Assembly (NCBI GenBank): GCA_949288685.1
Contig: CASELB010000044.1
Span: 1 to 25,386 of the forward strand
Direction of reading: 5' to 3'
DNA: 25,386 nucleotides
Source: an uncultured bacterium
GTDB lineage: Bacteria; Cyanobacteriota; Vampirovibrionia; Gastranaerophilales; Gastranaerophilaceae
In this document: in pieces, positions 1-7,371 of the stretch
How positions within the stretch are numbered: position 1 is the first letter of the stretch
How the letters are laid out: every line of letters begins with the position of its first letter
The notes under the pieces: generated by a model
Seen by the model: the letters and a program-made list of their open reading frames with translations, nothing else
The model's database searches: none
Told to the model about the DNA's origin: nothing
Made by a program: the position numbers and the translations under genes

Positions 1-6
1 ATCCGC

Positions 7-31
7 AAGTCAGGAATGACATTATGCTTAT
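7..31 (+). repeat. Partial copy of dispersed palindromic repeat
   Basis: Positions 7-31 match 9553-9577 at 21 of 25 bases, including the shared core ATGACATTATG. At 9503-9566 the corresponding stretch is the right arm of a near-perfect inverted repeat plus its flank. Only this half is inside the window, so the left arm probably lies just outside. Confidence 0.5.
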
Positions 32-82
32 CTTTTAATAATATTTGGGGGAAAGTTAACAGTTAACAATACATTCCGGTTA

Positions 83-256
83 ATGCAGGGGTACAATTTT
101 ATCCCTGATTTGGAAAAGAGGCGGAAATATTATGAAAAACGCTACAATACCGCCCACGAATATAATATTGAAAAATCAAGGATGTTAATTAGTATAATAC
201 CTCAATTTATAGAAGATACAGATATTCTTATTGCTAATATTAACAGAAAAAGATAA
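83..256 (+). CDS. Possible small protein of 57 residues, unrecognised
   Basis: This is an ATG-initiated ORF of 57 codons ending in TAA. The predicted peptide is charged and rich in Tyr, Arg, Lys and Ile (it contains RRKYYEKRYNTAHEY) and has no obvious signal peptide or membrane span. The frame stays open upstream back to about position 20. A GGGGG run at 47-51 is too far from the ATG to be its ribosome binding site. It may be a real small protein, the tail of a decayed gene, or chance. No family is recognised. Confidence 0.2.
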   Translation: MQGYNFIPDLEKRRKYYEKRYNTAHEYNIEKSRMLISIIPQFIEDTDILIANINRKR

Positions 257-571
257 AAAACGATTTAAAGCGGCTAAAATAGATTTACAAGCAAAAACCC
301 TCCGTTAGTATGATGTACAACATAAATCTACGCCGAAAAATATCCTGCATAAATATTATTTTCCATGCCTCATATAAAAACCTCTTGATTTTTTAAAAGG
401 CATGCCGCGCATGGATTTGAAGCCAAAAATTAATCTTAAGGTGTACATCTTTTTGTTTAGTAATTTACCCCTAAAAATCAATCAAGATGTGGATGTAGAG
501 CTCATCTAAAAGGTTGTAATATTTTTAGTGTAGAGAATTTAATAATTTTTTTTGAGGAGAGAGGATATAGT

Positions 572-1276
572 ATGAGACGTGAGTTCAAACAGAAATCAAG
601 TGTTCTTTTGATTGATGACAATTACGAACACGTAAACGGAATTAAGGAGCTTTTAAACTTAGAAGGAACATTCAATGTAGTGAGTGCTGCAACCAGCGTT
701 AATGTTGGTGTTACATTAATCAAGCGCCACAATCCGGATATTGTTATTCTTGATATGAATATGCCGGAGCGTGACGGATTACAAGCATTGCAAGATATTG
801 AGAATCTCGGGTTAGGAACAAAAGTGCTTGTATTGAGCGGGTATGATGATGCTGATTTAATTTTTAGAGCAATGAAATTGGGTGCAAAAGGTTATATTTT
901 AAAAACTATGGCATCAGCACAGCTAATCTACGCTATTGAAGAAGTTTTATCCGGAAAAATCTATCTTCCGCTTGCTATTTCATCAAGATTTTTTGAATAT
1001 TTCCAAAAAACATTCCGCGATGAAGCAGCCGCAAACGAAGTTAAAGAAGAAAACTTCCTTGACGCGCTAACACACAGAGAAGAAGAAGTACTTGAACTTT
1101 TAACACAGGGAGTCACGTACAAAGGTGTTGCAAATAAATTGTTTATATCTGAAACAACTGTTAAAACACACGTTAACAATATTTTCCAAAAATTACAGGT
1201 TAACGACAGAACTCAAGCAGTATTGTACGCTATTAACAACGGATTTATGAATAAAAAAGTTAAAATTAAATTATAA
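572..1276 (+). CDS. NarL/LuxR-family two-component response regulator
   Basis: This is a 234-residue transcription factor with an N-terminal receiver domain (about residues 10-125) and a C-terminal LuxR-type helix-turn-helix (about 164-222). The receiver shows the acidic pair D15-D16, phospho-acceptor D61 (in VILDMNMPERDG), S89, Y108 and K111. The HTH carries LTHREEEVLELL and SETTVKTHVNNIFQKL. The start follows a strong GAGGAGAG ribosome binding site. The stop is only two bases before the next ATG, that of a histidine kinase, so the two are cotranscribed and almost certainly cognate. Because flgB, flgC and fliE follow in the same operon, control of flagellar genes is a reasonable inference. 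The target promoters and the input signal cannot be read from the sequence. Confidence 0.93.
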   Translation: MRREFKQKSSVLLIDDNYEHVNGIKELLNLEGTFNVVSAATSVNVGVTLIKRHNPDIVILDMNMPERDGLQALQDIENLGLGTKVLVLSGYDDADLIFRAMKLGAKGYILKTMASAQLIYAIEEVLSGKIYLPLAISSRFFEYFQKTFRDEAAANEVKEENFLDALTHREEEVLELLTQGVTYKGVANKLFISETTVKTHVNNIFQKLQVNDRTQAVLYAINNGFMNKKVKIKL

Positions 1277-1278
1277 TA

Positions 1279-2538
1279 ATGAAAAGAGTAGTACCAAAAA
1301 AGAATTTGCTGAAAAACCTTATTTTCCTGCAGGAAAATAAGACAATAACAAGACGTACCGTCGAAGGAATGTTCAGAGCTTTTGTAGAGCCTATCCTAAA
1401 CACTCCTCAAGAAGGTTTGGTCGTATACAGACTCCTTGATAAAACCAAGTATCAAGGGTTGCTAAGCCGATTGAAATATATAGACGTAAAACTCATTGAC
1501 TACACAAAAGATACCGCCTACAAACAGGATGTATGGGAAGAAACTGAATTTTTATGCATTCTTACACAACGCTACGGTATAGTTTTTATCTGGGATTTCT
1601 CGCTTGATGCAATCGACGGATACGCCGGGTACTACCTTAAATTCAATTCAAGACTGCTTGACGACGGATTCAACGTAATAAACGACAACTCCAAGATAAG
1701 TCTGAAAAAATATATGGAAAAATTCCGCCCTGACAGACGGGATAACGATATGTTAAACAGTGTTATGCTTAACCTGTTTGATATGTATAACTCCCAAACT
1801 CAGGAAGTTATTGCAGTAGACCTTGAGCGTGAAGAAATGGATAAAACCCTGGAAGAGCAAACAGGGTATGACAAAAAAACAAGATATATCGCTCACGAAA
1901 TTAAAAACCAGTTATCAATTTGCGAACTCTATTCACAAATTATTCGCAAATACTGTGAGAAAAACCATATTGAAAGTGAAACCATTGAAAACGCAATAAA
2001 TAACATTATGAAATCTGTTGCAATGGCTAATAATAATTTGTTATCACTAAAGACTGTCGACGAAAACAAACTGGAACCTTGTAAAATACAGGAACTTGTT
2101 AATACGGCAATATCACTTGCAAAAGTTTATCTGGAAGGTAAAGGGATTACACTAAAGTTAACAAACGATATTGAAGATGAAATCCTTGCAGACAAAAATA
2201 AATTTGTTTCTGTTCTGATAAATCTTATCAAAAATGCGTCAGAATCTTTTAACCAAGAAGAAATTGACGGAGCCGAAAACAATAAAGACACAGAAAAATA
2301 TATAACCGTTACTACCGTTCGTGAAGATATGTTTGTAAAAATCAGCGTATCAAACAACGGTCACAGGATTAAAGAGCCTGACAAAATTTTTGATGAAGGT
2401 TATACAACAAAGCCGGCAGGCAACGGACTCGGTCTGGTTATATGTAAAAAAGATATAGAAGACCAGTTCGGGCAGATAAAACTCGTTAAATCTGATGAAG
2501 AGTCAACAGAGTTTGAAATATCAATGGGTATAGTATAG
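1279..2538 (+). CDS. Soluble two-component sensor histidine kinase
   Basis: This is a 419-residue kinase. Residues 1-170 are an N-terminal region with no recognised sensor fold and no transmembrane segment or signal peptide, so the protein should be cytoplasmic. The H box is YIAHEIKNQLS, with phospho-acceptor H206. The ATPase domain (about 268-419) has the N box NLIKNASES (N319) and the G2 box GNGLGL (381-386). The G1 motif reads SNNGHRI instead of the usual DNGxGI, so the adenine-contacting Asp is replaced by Asn359. No ribosome binding site is visible before the ATG, which fits translational coupling to the response regulator two bases upstream. The stop is 19 bases before flgB. The partner and operon are clear, but what it senses is unknown; flagellar assembly state is one possibility. 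Confidence 0.9.
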   Translation: MKRVVPKKNLLKNLIFLQENKTITRRTVEGMFRAFVEPILNTPQEGLVVYRLLDKTKYQGLLSRLKYIDVKLIDYTKDTAYKQDVWEETEFLCILTQRYGIVFIWDFSLDAIDGYAGYYLKFNSRLLDDGFNVINDNSKISLKKYMEKFRPDRRDNDMLNSVMLNLFDMYNSQTQEVIAVDLEREEMDKTLEEQTGYDKKTRYIAHEIKNQLSICELYSQIIRKYCEKNHIESETIENAINNIMKSVAMANNNLLSLKTVDENKLEPCKIQELVNTAISLAKVYLEGKGITLKLTNDIEDEILADKNKFVSVLINLIKNASESFNQEEIDGAENNKDTEKYITVTTVREDMFVKISVSNNGHRIKEPDKIFDEGYTTKPAGNGLGLVICKKDIEDQFGQIKLVKSDEESTEFEISMGIV

Positions 2539-2557
2539 ATATCCGGAGGATAAAAGT

Positions 2558-3043
2558 ATGAATTTAATAACATCAAATTCAATGGAACTAATGAAGCTGG
2601 GGATGGACGGACTTATGGTACGTCAAAAAGCTGTTTCCGCAAACATAGCCAACGTTTTAACGCCCGGATATGTGAGAAAAGAAGTCAGCTTTGAAAGTCA
2701 GCTTAATGAAATACGCGAAAGCGCAGCTCTGCAGGATTACATCAAAGGTCAAAACAGTATAAAATATAACCCTAATTCCATAAATGAATTTACAAGAGAG
2801 GTTCCCAAATACAGAGTTCCGACTGTTCAGGAAAAGGCTTACTTACAATCAGACATAATGGCAGATTACAATCCGCAAATTGTTGACGATATTTACAACG
2901 GACCTTCCACTGACGGAAACAACGTAGAATTAGAAAAGGAAATGATGGACTTATCCAAAACCGGTACTAAATACCTTGTTTTATCCAACCTTGAAAGCCG
3001 TGCATATCAAGGGATTTCGGATATAATAAGAGGCGGGCAGTAA
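2558..3043 (+). CDS. flgB: Flagellar basal body rod protein FlgB
   Basis: FlgB is a proximal rod subunit of the flagellar basal body, exported by the flagellar type III system. At 161 residues it is a little longer than typical (about 110-140). The rod-family N-terminal motif is clear: LGMDGLMVRQKAVSANIANV followed by LTPGYVRKEVSFE at about residues 17-48. The C-terminal part (LEKEMMDLSKTGTKYLVLSNLESRAYQGI) matches the family helix that packs in the rod. The start has a GGAGG ribosome binding site. It follows the histidine kinase by 19 bases and precedes flgC by 21, the usual flgB-flgC-fliE order. Confidence 0.95.
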   Translation: MNLITSNSMELMKLGMDGLMVRQKAVSANIANVLTPGYVRKEVSFESQLNEIRESAALQDYIKGQNSIKYNPNSINEFTREVPKYRVPTVQEKAYLQSDIMADYNPQIVDDIYNGPSTDGNNVELEKEMMDLSKTGTKYLVLSNLESRAYQGISDIIRGGQ

Positions 3044-3064
3044 GGATAACAGGAGGTTTAGACT

Positions 3065-3571
3065 ATGAGTTTCAGCGCATTTGATATAGCCGGCTCGGGA
3101 ATGATGGCTCAAAGAATTAAAATGGATACGGTTGCAAGTAATATTGCAAACGTAAATACAACAAGAAATCCCGATGGTTCACCGGGTGTTTATATAAAGA
3201 AAAATGTATCATTTAAAGCTATTTATGAAGATAATCTCTCCCGCGGACCGCAAAACTTTAGCGCAAATTCCGTAGATGCGGAATTTGATCCGTCAACCGG
3301 TAATATGATGTTAAATACGGGTATTGCTTTAAATACCGGTATGATTTCCAGCGGTGTTGAAGTTGAACGGATTTATGATTCGGAAAACGGAGTAAAAACA
3401 TTATACGACCCGTCACATCCTGATGCGGACGCAGAAGGTTACGTTAATGTTCCAAATATTAATATCGTTGAAGAAATGGTTGATATGATTGCCGCATCAA
3501 GAGCTTATGAAGCAAACGCCACCGTCGCACAAAACGTAACAACAATGATTCAATCAGCTATGAATATTTAA
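3065..3571 (+). CDS. flgC: Flagellar basal body rod protein FlgC
   Basis: FlgC is a proximal rod subunit polymerising with FlgB, FlgF and FlgG. The 168-residue protein has the flagellar rod N-terminal motif (SGMMAQRIKMDTVASNIANV, about residues 11-30) with the usual NTTRNPDG continuation. The FlgC C-terminal signature is EEMVDMIAASRAYEANATV followed by a final helix ending SAMNI. An AGGAGG ribosome binding site sits just before the ATG. It lies between flgB and fliE in one operon. Confidence 0.96.
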   Translation: MSFSAFDIAGSGMMAQRIKMDTVASNIANVNTTRNPDGSPGVYIKKNVSFKAIYEDNLSRGPQNFSANSVDAEFDPSTGNMMLNTGIALNTGMISSGVEVERIYDSENGVKTLYDPSHPDADAEGYVNVPNINIVEEMVDMIAASRAYEANATVAQNVTTMIQSAMNI

Positions 3572-3600
3572 TTAAAGCTGAGAATTAAGGAGTATAAACA

Positions 3601-3996
3601 ATGGAAATAACAAGTTTTTCAATGCCTGAATACAGCAATTTAAACGCTGTAAATGAATATAACAAGTTCCTGAAAGGACATGCAATGTTTGATGTTCAAA
3701 ATCCTGAAGATTTTGATAATACACTGCTTTTTGAAGAGAAAAAACTCTCAAAAAGCGAACCTGAAAAACCTTTTATGGAGCTTATGGGAAATGCTTTTGC
3801 AGACGGACTAAATTCTGTTGATAATGCAAGAAAAGCATCGGAACGCGCAGAAGAAATATTTGCATCAGGCGGAGATATAAGCGTTCACGAAGTTATGATT
3901 GCGGCAGAAAAAGCAAGCCTTAGTACACAAATGGCTATACAAATCAGAAACCGAATTCTAAATACATACACTGAACTTAATCAAATGCAATTATAA
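3601..3996 (+). CDS. fliE: Flagellar hook-basal body complex protein FliE
   Basis: FliE joins the MS ring to the rod. The 131-residue protein has a variable N-terminal third and the conserved C-terminal FliE region: GDISVHEVMIAAEKASLSTQ, then MAIQIRNRILNTYTELNQMQL. The extra N-terminal residues make it slightly longer than the usual 100-110. The ribosome binding site AAGGAG precedes the ATG. It is the last gene of the operon; a rho-independent terminator follows at 4035. In many bacteria fliF, fliG, fliH and fliI come next, but here they do not. Confidence 0.95.
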   Translation: MEITSFSMPEYSNLNAVNEYNKFLKGHAMFDVQNPEDFDNTLLFEEKKLSKSEPEKPFMELMGNAFADGLNSVDNARKASERAEEIFASGGDISVHEVMIAAEKASLSTQMAIQIRNRILNTYTELNQMQL

Positions 3997-4034
3997 AATA
4001 TAAACACTTAGATTTAATTAATATACCAACCATA

Positions 4035-4062
4035 GCAGGGCACAGTTGCACCCTGCTTTTTT
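4035..4062 (+). terminator. Rho-independent terminator after fliE
   Basis: GCAGGG (4035-4040) pairs with CCCTGC (4051-4056) around a 10-base loop, followed immediately by a run of six T. It lies 39 bases after the fliE stop codon and ends the two-component/flagellar operon. Confidence 0.8.
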
Positions 4063-4083
4063 ATCCTGAATTCAATTTTCTGC

Positions 4084-4162
4084 GGTTTCAGGATGACGGG
4101 TTCTTTAATGTCATTTCGCGTTGTTTTCATGATGCTTTGTCGTCCTAAACTTGTTTCAGAAC
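4084..4162. repeat. Degraded copy of dispersed palindromic repeat
   Basis: The left arm GGTTTCAGGATGAC (4084-4097) and the right arm starting GTCGTCCTAAACTTGTTTCA (4139-4162) are inverted relative to each other, matching at about 10 of 12 bases. The right arm also resembles the left arm of the repeat at 9503 (GTCACCCTGAACTTGTTTC). It sits between a terminator and the next promoter, as expected for a REP-like intergenic element. Confidence 0.5.
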
Positions 4163-4244
4163 CTAAAAGAAATCCGGCATTAAATACAAAAACTGTCTTG
4201 AATTATTTTGATGAAAACCTATACAAACTCCTCCCTATCCTGTA

Positions 4245-4273
4245 TTGAATTTTATTTAAAATTTTAGTAAAAT
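4245..4273 (+). promoter_or_regulatory. Candidate promoter of the symporter operon
   Basis: TTGAAT (4245-4250) and TAAAAT (4268-4273) are separated by 17 bases, close to the housekeeping sigma factor consensus. The pair lies 37 bases upstream of the ATG at 4311. Confidence 0.5.
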
Positions 4274-4310
4274 AAGTAGGTTAAATAGTATCTCAAAAAG
4301 GAATTTAAGA

Positions 4311-5639
4311 ATGAAAATACAAATGCAGGTTTTAATAGCACTCGGTTTAGGTTTAAAAAGAAACTGGCATATCTTTTCCGGACTAATTCTCGGTGTGATT
4401 GCCGGAATCCTGCTTCATAAATACAACCTTCACCAACATTACGTAATGACAATTCTAACGTTTGTTGGTGAATTATTTATAAGGCTTATACAAATGGTTG
4501 TTATTCCGCTTGTAATTTCCGCAATTATTATAGGAATTACCAGCATCGGAGATAATAAACAACTGAGCAAGCTCGGCACAAAAATGATTGGCTATTATGC
4601 AATAATAACGCTTGCGGCAGTCGCTATCGGTGCTGTACTTGCACTGGTATTTAAGCCGGGATTAAGCGCATCTCAGTATATAAGTGAGTACGCGGCAAGC
4701 GATATTCAGGCTACAGTTGCTGCAACGATTGAGGCACAACGCGCCAATATTCTTAATATATTCCTTAACTTTATACCTAAAAACCCGCTTGAGGCGCTTG
4801 CAACAGGCAATATGGTTGCTATAATTGTCTTTGCGGTAATCTTTGCCCTTGCGCTCGCTAAAACCGGAGAAATTAACCGCCCGTTTGTAAGTTTCTTTGA
4901 ATCAATTTTTGCTGCTACAATGAAAGTTACTGACTGGATTATGTGCTTTGCCGCCCCGGGCGTGTTTGCTCTGACGGCAGTAAATGTTTCATCATTCGGA
5001 CTTGATATTTTTTCAAGCATATCAAAATACATAGGTGTTATAACAATTGGTTTCTTAATCCAGTTGTTAATTGTATATCCGATATTTTTAAGAATATTCT
5101 CAAAAGTTCCTGTATGGATGCTTTATGCAGCAATTGCAGAAGCAATGATGGTAGCGTTCGGAACCGCAAGTTCTTCTGCTACACTGCCTTTAACAATAGC
5201 TTGCTGCGAAAAACGCGGTATTTCACATAAAATTTCAAGTTTTGTACTGCCGCTTGGTGCAACTCTTAACATGGACGGAACAGCACTTCTGCAAACAGTT
5301 GCCGTAATATTCCTTGCACAAGCGTATAACGTCGCTCTAACACCGTTCTTAATTCTGCAAATCTGTTTCCTTGCAGTAATTGCATCTTCGACCTGTGCGG
5401 GCATTCCGGGGGCGGGACTGATTACCATTGCGCTGATACTAAACGGAATGGGATTATCTCCGGAACAGTTAGTTGTAGGATTTGGGTTCCTTCTCACGCT
5501 TGACAGAGTTACCGATATGCTCAGAACCCTTGTTAATGTTACATCCGATGCCGTTGTTACAGCCGCAATTGCTGATAACGAAAACGAAATTAATTATGAC
5601 CTGTTAAATAATCCTGAAGAATACAAAGAAATTATATAG
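4311..5639 (+). CDS. Dicarboxylate/acidic amino acid:cation symporter (DAACS family)
   Basis: This is a secondary transporter of the glutamate/aspartate/C4-dicarboxylate family (GltP/DctA type), located in the inner membrane. Its 442 residues and hydrophobic profile fit the usual length and two re-entrant hairpins. Family signatures are the serine-rich tip FGTASSSATLPLT (about 283-295), NMDGT (320-324), AGIPGAG (363-369) and DMLRTLVNV (402-410). R405 matches the arginine that binds the substrate side-chain carboxylate in GltPh, which favours an acidic substrate over a neutral one; N409 and D402 are also kept. The exact substrate (glutamate, aspartate, succinate, malate) is not resolved. The next gene starts two bases after the stop, so it heads a four-gene operon that includes a dehydratase-activator-like ATPase. 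A GGAA motif lies before the start; the ATG at 4323 is an alternative. Confidence 0.92.
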   Translation: MKIQMQVLIALGLGLKRNWHIFSGLILGVIAGILLHKYNLHQHYVMTILTFVGELFIRLIQMVVIPLVISAIIIGITSIGDNKQLSKLGTKMIGYYAIITLAAVAIGAVLALVFKPGLSASQYISEYAASDIQATVAATIEAQRANILNIFLNFIPKNPLEALATGNMVAIIVFAVIFALALAKTGEINRPFVSFFESIFAATMKVTDWIMCFAAPGVFALTAVNVSSFGLDIFSSISKYIGVITIGFLIQLLIVYPIFLRIFSKVPVWMLYAAIAEAMMVAFGTASSSATLPLTIACCEKRGISHKISSFVLPLGATLNMDGTALLQTVAVIFLAQAYNVALTPFLILQICFLAVIASSTCAGIPGAGLITIALILNGMGLSPEQLVVGFGFLLTLDRVTDMLRTLVNVTSDAVVTAAIADNENEINYDLLNNPEEYKEII

Positions 5640-5641
5640 CT

Positions 5642-6361
5642 ATGAATGAGGAAATAATAGGTTTTTGGGGATATCCTAATCCTGAATTAGTACAAAAAAT
5701 TCGAAATCAGTATCCAAATTCCCGCTGGGTGGATTTGGATGTTGATTTTGGTGCGCCGGATAAAGAAATTCTGCCAAAATCTTACTGTAAAATAATAAAA
5801 AATATTATAAATAACGCGTTTCAATTTAAACCGGTAAAAATCGCCGCACCAATCGGCAAAGATAAGTGCGATAGCGGGTGGTTCGCCGCAAGAGTATTAA
5901 CAGATTTAGGGTTTGATTGCGAAACCTCAATTTATGAAAATTTGGAACCCAAACGTCCAATTAGAGTATGCACCAGTAATTTACCACTTGTAGAAAAATT
6001 TAATACAATAATGAACAATATTCTGGACGGCGTACCTGATAAAAATTACACACAGGTAAAGCCTCAATTCGGTTTCTGGGGCGTCCCGCCTAATGACTAC
6101 GAAATACTAAAACTCTTTCCTGATAATACACATTTATACGGCTGGACACGATGTGTTGAGGCAGGAACTCCGGCGGATTTGGAACTGGAAATACAAATCG
6201 ATAAAGATGTTCCGACGGTATTTTACGCACAGGCATTCTGTTCCAAAACACAGCTTGCAAAATATCTCGCTGACAAATATAACGGACTTTATATTGATGT
6301 TGATGATTATATAAACAACTCTATAAAAGCCAAGATTGAAGCATTTTTGAGGTTGAGATGA
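5642..6361 (+). CDS. Unrecognised cysteine-containing protein with duplicated GFWG motif
   Basis: This 239-residue protein is not one I recognise. It has no signal peptide or membrane span. A motif occurs twice: GFWGYPNPELVQKI at residues 7-20 and GFWGVPPNDYEILKL at 144-158, which suggests two related halves. Six cysteines (49, 76, 93, 110, 171, 200) are spread along the chain without CxxC pairs. It starts two bases after the symporter stop and overlaps the next gene by four bases (ATGA), so it is translationally coupled to a BadF/HgdC-type ASKHA ATPase. That context suggests it is the partner or target of the ATPase, possibly replacing a 2-hydroxyacyl-CoA dehydratase-like component. This is inference: no dehydratase signature is visible. 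Confidence 0.75.
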   Translation: MNEEIIGFWGYPNPELVQKIRNQYPNSRWVDLDVDFGAPDKEILPKSYCKIIKNIINNAFQFKPVKIAAPIGKDKCDSGWFAARVLTDLGFDCETSIYENLEPKRPIRVCTSNLPLVEKFNTIMNNILDGVPDKNYTQVKPQFGFWGVPPNDYEILKLFPDNTHLYGWTRCVEAGTPADLELEIQIDKDVPTVFYAQAFCSKTQLAKYLADKYNGLYIDVDDYINNSIKAKIEAFLRLR

Positions 6362-7026
6362 TATATTTAGACGCAGGAACAACTTACTCAAAAATAATTA
6401 CAACAGAAAACAATTGTTTTTCTGATAATTACTTTATTAAAAATAACAACGAAAAAAATTATTATATAATTCCGTCATCTGTTATTAAAGCTCTAAACAT
6501 CATTCCTGACCGCTCATGCGGACACATGAGTAATTCAAGTGAAAATGAAATAATTGCCCTTGCCAGAGGCTGCAAAGGAAAAATTAATGATAATGCAACA
6601 GTACTGGATTTAGGCAGCCGCGATGCAAAATGGATAAGATTTAAAGACCGGAAATTCCACGATATGGACTGGAATACCTCCTGCGCAAGTTCTACAGGGG
6701 CTACGGTTGAAATGCTTTTGAAATTTTATAACCTGAAAAGAGAAGATTTGGAGTTTAACCCTGAAAAATTTGCTGTAACTTGCGGTATATTCGGACTAGA
6801 AAAAATTATGGATGATATTTCTAACGGCGGAGAAGCAAAAGTTTCCATTGCTAAATTTATTCACGGAATAGCCTACAATGCCTGGATTTTTGCAAAAAAG
6901 CCCGCACAAATATATTTATCCGGCGGTTTTTGCGATAACAAATGTTTTGTACGTGCACTTGAAGAATATTGTAACGTTATTCCTCTCGGGCGCTTTGTTC
7001 TCTGCGAGGGATTAATTGATGAATAA
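6358..7026 (+). CDS. ASKHA ATPase of the BadF/BadG/BcrA/HgdC activator type
   Basis: This 222-residue protein resembles activators of 2-hydroxyacyl-CoA dehydratases and benzoyl-CoA reductases. Those activators bind ATP between two actin-like domains and hold one [4Fe-4S] cluster between two subunits. The nucleotide motifs are DAGTTYSK (5-12), DLGSRDAKWI (84-93) and SGGFCDN (188-194). The two cluster cysteines of HgdC have clear counterparts: C109 in SCASSTGATVE (compare KCAAGTG) and C142 in AVTCGIFGLEKI. At 222 residues it is shorter than the usual 255-270, with the loss mainly in the first actin-like domain. It overlaps the preceding orphan by four bases. No dehydratase subunits are in the window, so its substrate protein is unknown. 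The fold assignment is strong; the specific pathway is not established. Confidence 0.8.
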   Translation: MIYLDAGTTYSKIITTENNCFSDNYFIKNNNEKNYYIIPSSVIKALNIIPDRSCGHMSNSSENEIIALARGCKGKINDNATVLDLGSRDAKWIRFKDRKFHDMDWNTSCASSTGATVEMLLKFYNLKREDLEFNPEKFAVTCGIFGLEKIMDDISNGGEAKVSIAKFIHGIAYNAWIFAKKPAQIYLSGGFCDNKCFVRALEEYCNVIPLGRFVLCEGLIDE

Positions 7027-7363
7027 TATTACAACTGGTAAAAAAGGAGAAGAAATTGCAGTAAATTTTCTGGTCAAACACGGCTATAAAATTATTGAAA
7101 GGAATAAACATTTTTCCCGTTTTTGCGAAATTGATATTATTGCGGCAGAAAAAAATACCCTTGTATTTGTAGAAGTAAAAACACGAAAAAACAATAACCT
7201 TGGTATTCCGTTTGAAGCAATAACAAAGACTAAGTATGAACATATAAAAACAGGGGTATTTACATATTTAAACGAAAATCCCAAATACAAAAAATACAGA
7301 ATAGATGCAATAGGTATAACCCTGGAGCCGGAATTAAAAATAGAGCACTTAAAAAATATATAA
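7019..7363 (+). CDS. YraN/UPF0102 family nuclease-like protein
   Basis: This 114-residue protein belongs to the YraN family, which has a PD-(D/E)xK nuclease fold and no firmly established role. Motifs seen are TGKKGEEIAVNFLVKHGYKI, then CEIDIIAAEKNTLVFVEVKTRKN, giving the E...D...ExK arrangement. I chose the ATG at 7019; a TTG at 7016 is directly upstream in frame, but a GAGGG motif is well spaced for the ATG. It overlaps the end of the ASKHA gene by eight bases, so it is the last gene of the symporter operon. Its stop lies eight bases from the fliI stop on the other strand, with no terminator hairpin visible between them. Confidence 0.88.
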   Translation: MNNITTGKKGEEIAVNFLVKHGYKIIERNKHFSRFCEIDIIAAEKNTLVFVEVKTRKNNNLGIPFEAITKTKYEHIKTGVFTYLNENPKYKKYRIDAIGITLEPELKIEHLKNI

Positions 7364-7371
7364 TATTTACC

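Larger units (their letters stand above)
1..571. other. Gene-poor left end and leader of the two-component/flagellar operon
   Basis: No confident gene is seen in these 571 bases. Positions 7-31 match part of the dispersed palindromic repeat found at 9503-9577 (21 of 25 bases). Positions 301-328 resemble 12611-12637. A 57-codon ORF lies at 83-256. Between 363 and 414 the elements CCATGCCT, AGGCATG and GCATGG can pair with one another in alternative ways. A strong Shine-Dalgarno sequence (GAGGAGAG) precedes the ATG at 572. No good promoter is seen; TTGTAA (514-519) with TTTAAT (538-543) at 18-base spacing is a weak candidate. Confidence 0.6.
3997..4310. other. Intergenic region between fliE and the symporter gene
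   Basis: These 314 bases hold the fliE terminator, a degraded copy of the dispersed palindromic repeat (4084-4162) and a promoter-like pair before the symporter (4245-4273). No gene was found here. Confidence 0.7.

Noticed and set aside
55..67. Two GTTAAC palindromes in tandem
   Set aside because: A 6-base palindrome repeated once in AT-rich DNA is weak evidence, and no partner site or gene function was seen nearby.
5123..5497. A 124-codon minus-strand frame inside the symporter gene
   Set aside because: It lies fully within a well-supported transporter gene and has no ribosome binding site or recognisable domain.
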